NCBI GenBank assembly: GCA_031401035.1
Contig: JANNRA010000067.1
Coordinates: forward strand, 1 to 16,607
Length of the DNA stretch: 16,607 bases
Source of the DNA: JANNRA01 sp031401035
GTDB lineage: Bacteria; Desulfobacterota; Binatia; HRBIN30; CADEER01
Reading direction: 5' to 3'
This document shows positions 14,954 through 16,607 of the stretch, piece by piece. Positions within the stretch are counted from its first letter, which is position 1. Each line of letters starts with the position of its first letter. Under the pieces are notes generated by a model that saw only the letters and a program-made list of their open reading frames with translations, did not search any database and had not been told where the DNA came from. The position numbers were made by a program, and so were the translations under genes.

Positions 14954-15855
14954 GCACGGCGGCGCAGCCCTGCCTGGTGTGCGGCCACCGCGGGTGGGAG
15001 CCACACTGCGAGATCCTCTTGCGCTGCCGCGGCTGCGCATTCGTCACCGCCGACCTGCGCGCCCCTCTCGACGCCACCGCATTGTATGATGAGGCCTACT
15101 TTCGCGGCGCAGAGTATCTCGACTACGCCGCCGATGAAGCCTTCATGAAGCGCAATTTTGCCGCCCGCCTGCGCACCGTGCTGCGCTACCAAAACGGTGG
15201 CCGCCTGCTCGAGATCGGCGCCGCCTACGGTTTCTTTCTCGACCTGGCGCGCACCCGCTTCACCTGCGTCGGTTACGAGGTCTGCGCCGCGGCGGCGCGC
15301 AGCGCCCGCGAGTCGCTCGGCCTCGACGTCCGCTGCGACGACTTCCTCGCCGGCGCGCTGCCCGACCTCGGCGGGCCGATCGATGTGGCGGTGCTGTGGG
15401 ATGTCATCGAGCACCTCGAACACCCCGACCGGGTGATTGCGCGCGTCGCCGCCCTGTCTCGCCCCGGCGCCCTGCTGGTCCTGACCACTGGCGACATCGG
15501 CAGCTGGCTGGCGCGCTGGCGCGGCCGGCGCTGGCGCCTCATCCACCCGCCGACGCACCTGCACTATTTCTCGCGTCCGACGATCACCAAGTTGCTTGCC
15601 CGACACGGCTACCGCGTGCGCGCCATCCGCGCCATCCCGGTGGCCCGCAGCCTACAACAGGTCGCCTATGCGATCCTGGCGCTGCGCATGGGTCGACCGC
15701 GCTGGTATGCGCGGCTGGCGCGCAGCCTGCCCGCCAGCTGGGGGTTCAGTCTCAGCACGTTCGACATCATGGAAGTGGTCGCCGAGCGGGCGACCGAGAC
15801 GACCCTCCCGGCGGCGGCTCAGCGAACCTCGTCCGCACCCAGCGCGCGGCCATAG
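14935..15855 (+). CDS. Class I SAM-dependent methyltransferase with N-terminal Cys4 motif
   Basis: A 306-residue protein. The N-terminus has CLVC (13-16) and CRGC (31-34), a zinc-ribbon-like Cys4 pattern often found at the front of sugar and surface-glycan methyltransferases. The SAM-binding core has LLEIGAAYGFF (91-101, motif I), Glu115 at the end of strand 2 and LWDVIEHLEHP (154-164). HPPTHLHYFSRPT (204-216) is typical of the Methyltransf_23 type. It likely methylates a sugar or sugar nucleotide of the glycan made by this operon, since it is the last gene and overlaps the GT-C gene by 19 bases. The ATG at 14935 follows a GGAAGG-containing region; the longer upstream frame is a shadow. Its 3' end overlaps the convergent LamG-like gene by 37 bases. 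The exact methyl acceptor is unknown. Confidence 0.9.
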   Translation: MAAAALSTAAQPCLVCGHRGWEPHCEILLRCRGCAFVTADLRAPLDATALYDEAYFRGAEYLDYAADEAFMKRNFAARLRTVLRYQNGGRLLEIGAAYGFFLDLARTRFTCVGYEVCAAAARSARESLGLDVRCDDFLAGALPDLGGPIDVAVLWDVIEHLEHPDRVIARVAALSRPGALLVLTTGDIGSWLARWRGRRWRLIHPPTHLHYFSRPTITKLLARHGYRVRAIRAIPVARSLQQVAYAILALRMGRPRWYARLARSLPASWGFSLSTFDIMEVVAERATETTLPAAAQRTSSAPSARP

Positions 15856-16607
15856 ACGGTCACGTTGCGGATGGCGCCACCGGCGCCGCGAAAGGTGCTG
15901 CCCGGGTAATCCGACCCGACGTGGATCAGCGTCGAGGCGGCGAAGGCGAGGCCGGAGGGGCCGGAGGCCTGGCCGACCAGTTCGCCGTTGACGTACATGG
16001 CCATCTCATCCGCCGTCCACGTCGCGGTGACGCGCTGGCGGACGTTCGGCTGCCAGTCGTCGATGAAGATGTTGACGTTCGACTCAACGCCGTGGGCGTC
16101 GCGGATGATGAAGCGCAGCGAGTCGAAGTTCTTGACGATGGCGAGCGAGTTCTCCCACTGATGCTCCTCGCGGATCTGCAGCAGCGAGTTGTTGGTCTCG
16201 TCACTGCCGGCCCAGCGCGGCTCGAACTCGAACGACACCGTGCCCATCTCGCCGTTGACGTGGCCGCCGACGGGGAAGGTGAGCCGCGCGTCCTCGGTGA
16301 ACTCGACCGCGTCGCGCTCCACCACCAGCCCGTCCGCCTGGGTCGGCATGTCGCCCTGGTCGGCGTCGAGGTCGCCGTCGAGGGGCAGCGACAGCAGCAC
16401 GTCGCCGGCGCCGCGATCCGCGGGTGGCTCGTCGACGAACTCGAACGGCAGCCCGGGATCGCCGATCGGTCCGCCGTCGTTGCCCGCCGCGCCGCCGCGC
16501 GGCAGCGCGCCGCCACGCGCGGTGATGATGTCGCCGCTGAGTTCGCCGTCGGCCAGCCTGCCCGGCAGCTCGATCTCGCCGCGCGGCCCTTCGAAGGCGC
16601 CGCCGCG
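15819..16607 (-). CDS. LamG/concanavalin A-like lectin domain protein, 5' end beyond window
   Basis: The minus-strand frame is open from the right edge to a TGA at 15819-15821, giving 262 residues with no start needed inside the window. I read bases 16401-16607 myself: they contain no stop and continue the same protein, with a Gly/Pro-rich stretch (GGALPRGGAAGNDGGPIG) leading into the lectin domain. The C-terminal 190 residues or so match the LamG jelly-roll pattern: LLSLPLDGDLDAD, AVEFTEDARLTFP, GTVSFEFEPRW, RQRVTATWTADEMAMYVNGE, then IRNVTVYGRALGADEV at the end. Such domains bind glycans or proteins on secreted or surface proteins, but the signal peptide is not visible here. It converges on the methyltransferase with a 37-base overlap. 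A link to the glycan operon is possible but unproven. Confidence 0.82.
   Translation of the reverse strand, partial: RGGAFEGPRGEIELPGRLADGELSGDIITARGGALPRGGAAGNDGGPIGDPGLPFEFVDEPPADRGAGDVLLSLPLDGDLDADQGDMPTQADGLVVERDAVEFTEDARLTFPVGGHVNGEMGTVSFEFEPRWAGSDETNNSLLQIREEHQWENSLAIVKNFDSLRFIIRDAHGVESNVNIFIDDWQPNVRQRVTATWTADEMAMYVNGELVGQASGPSGLAFAASTLIHVGSDYPGSTFRGAGGAIRNVTVYGRALGADEVR

Larger units (their letters stand above)
6860..15855 (+). other. Predicted seven-gene glycan operon
   Basis: Seven plus-strand genes follow one another almost without spacing: a 12-base gap at 8044/8057, then overlaps of 8 (9042-9049), 8 (9751-9758), 4 (10611-10614), 4 (11570-11573) and 19 bases (14935-14953). The two 8-base overlaps have the form ATGNCTGA and the two 4-base ones are ATGA, both typical of translational coupling. 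The gene order is GT2, LegB-type dehydratase, nucleotidyltransferase, RmlD-like SDR, GT2, GT-C with propeller tail, methyltransferase. No internal promoter or terminator is evident, and the order is consistent with one pathway. Confidence 0.75.

Noticed and set aside
13448..15040. 530-residue open frame on the minus strand
   Set aside because: It is antisense to the GT-C propeller region, where the plus strand has clear repeats and motifs; its composition is typical of an antisense shadow.
1..16607. CRISPR arrays, tRNA, rRNA, insertion sequences, attachment sites
   Set aside because: No regularly spaced direct repeats, tRNA-like cloverleaf, transposase motif or terminal inverted repeats were seen on either strand.

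Overview
The window is strongly GC-rich: codon third positions are almost all G or C, and very long antisense shadow frames occur throughout. It is densely packed with surface-glycan genes. A YaeQ-family gene, a group found mainly in proteobacteria, and the abundance of polyprenyl-phosphate-type glycosyltransferases suggest a high-GC Gram-negative bacterium. A deltaproteobacterial, Myxococcota or Binatota-like lineage fits the style, but that placement is inference. No rRNA, tRNA, CRISPR array, transposase or integrase is visible.

Layout. The left edge holds the last 53 codons of an unidentified plus-strand gene, ending at 162. It converges on a minus-strand GT-C membrane glycosyltransferase (216-2222). 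A 175-base divergent gap separates that from a second GT-C enzyme on the plus strand (2398-4314). Next comes a minus-strand trio reading 6782 to 4438: a GT4 glycosyltransferase, a YaeQ-family protein and a VOC/extradiol-dioxygenase-like protein. From 6860 to 15855 runs a tightly packed plus-strand operon of seven genes: a GT2 with four C-terminal membrane segments, a LegB-type sugar-nucleotide 4,6-dehydratase, a sugar-1-phosphate nucleotidyltransferase, a short RmlD-like SDR, a DPM1/GtrB/ArnC-like GT2, a 1127-residue GT-C enzyme with a C-terminal beta-propeller, and a SAM methyltransferase. The right edge holds a minus-strand LamG/concanavalin-like protein whose frame runs off the window; its 3' end overlaps the methyltransferase.

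How the genes may work together. The nucleotidyltransferase would make an NDP-hexose. The LegB-type dehydratase would convert it to a 4-keto-6-deoxy intermediate, and the RmlD-like SDR would reduce or epimerise it. A DPM1-like GT2 would move the sugar onto polyprenyl phosphate. A GT-C enzyme would then use that lipid-linked sugar on the outer face of the inner membrane, and the methyltransferase could cap or modify the product. The first five operon junctions are a 12-base gap followed by overlaps of 8, 8, 4 and 4 bases, and the last is a 19-base overlap, so translational coupling is likely. One junction has a hairpin built directly on a Shine-Dalgarno-like sequence (9731-9747).

The three GT-C proteins share the same set of short motifs and look like diverged paralogues. 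The most unusual gene is the one at 11570-14953, in which the GT-C core carries a long extracytoplasmic tail with a PA14-like beta domain and six blade-like repeats.
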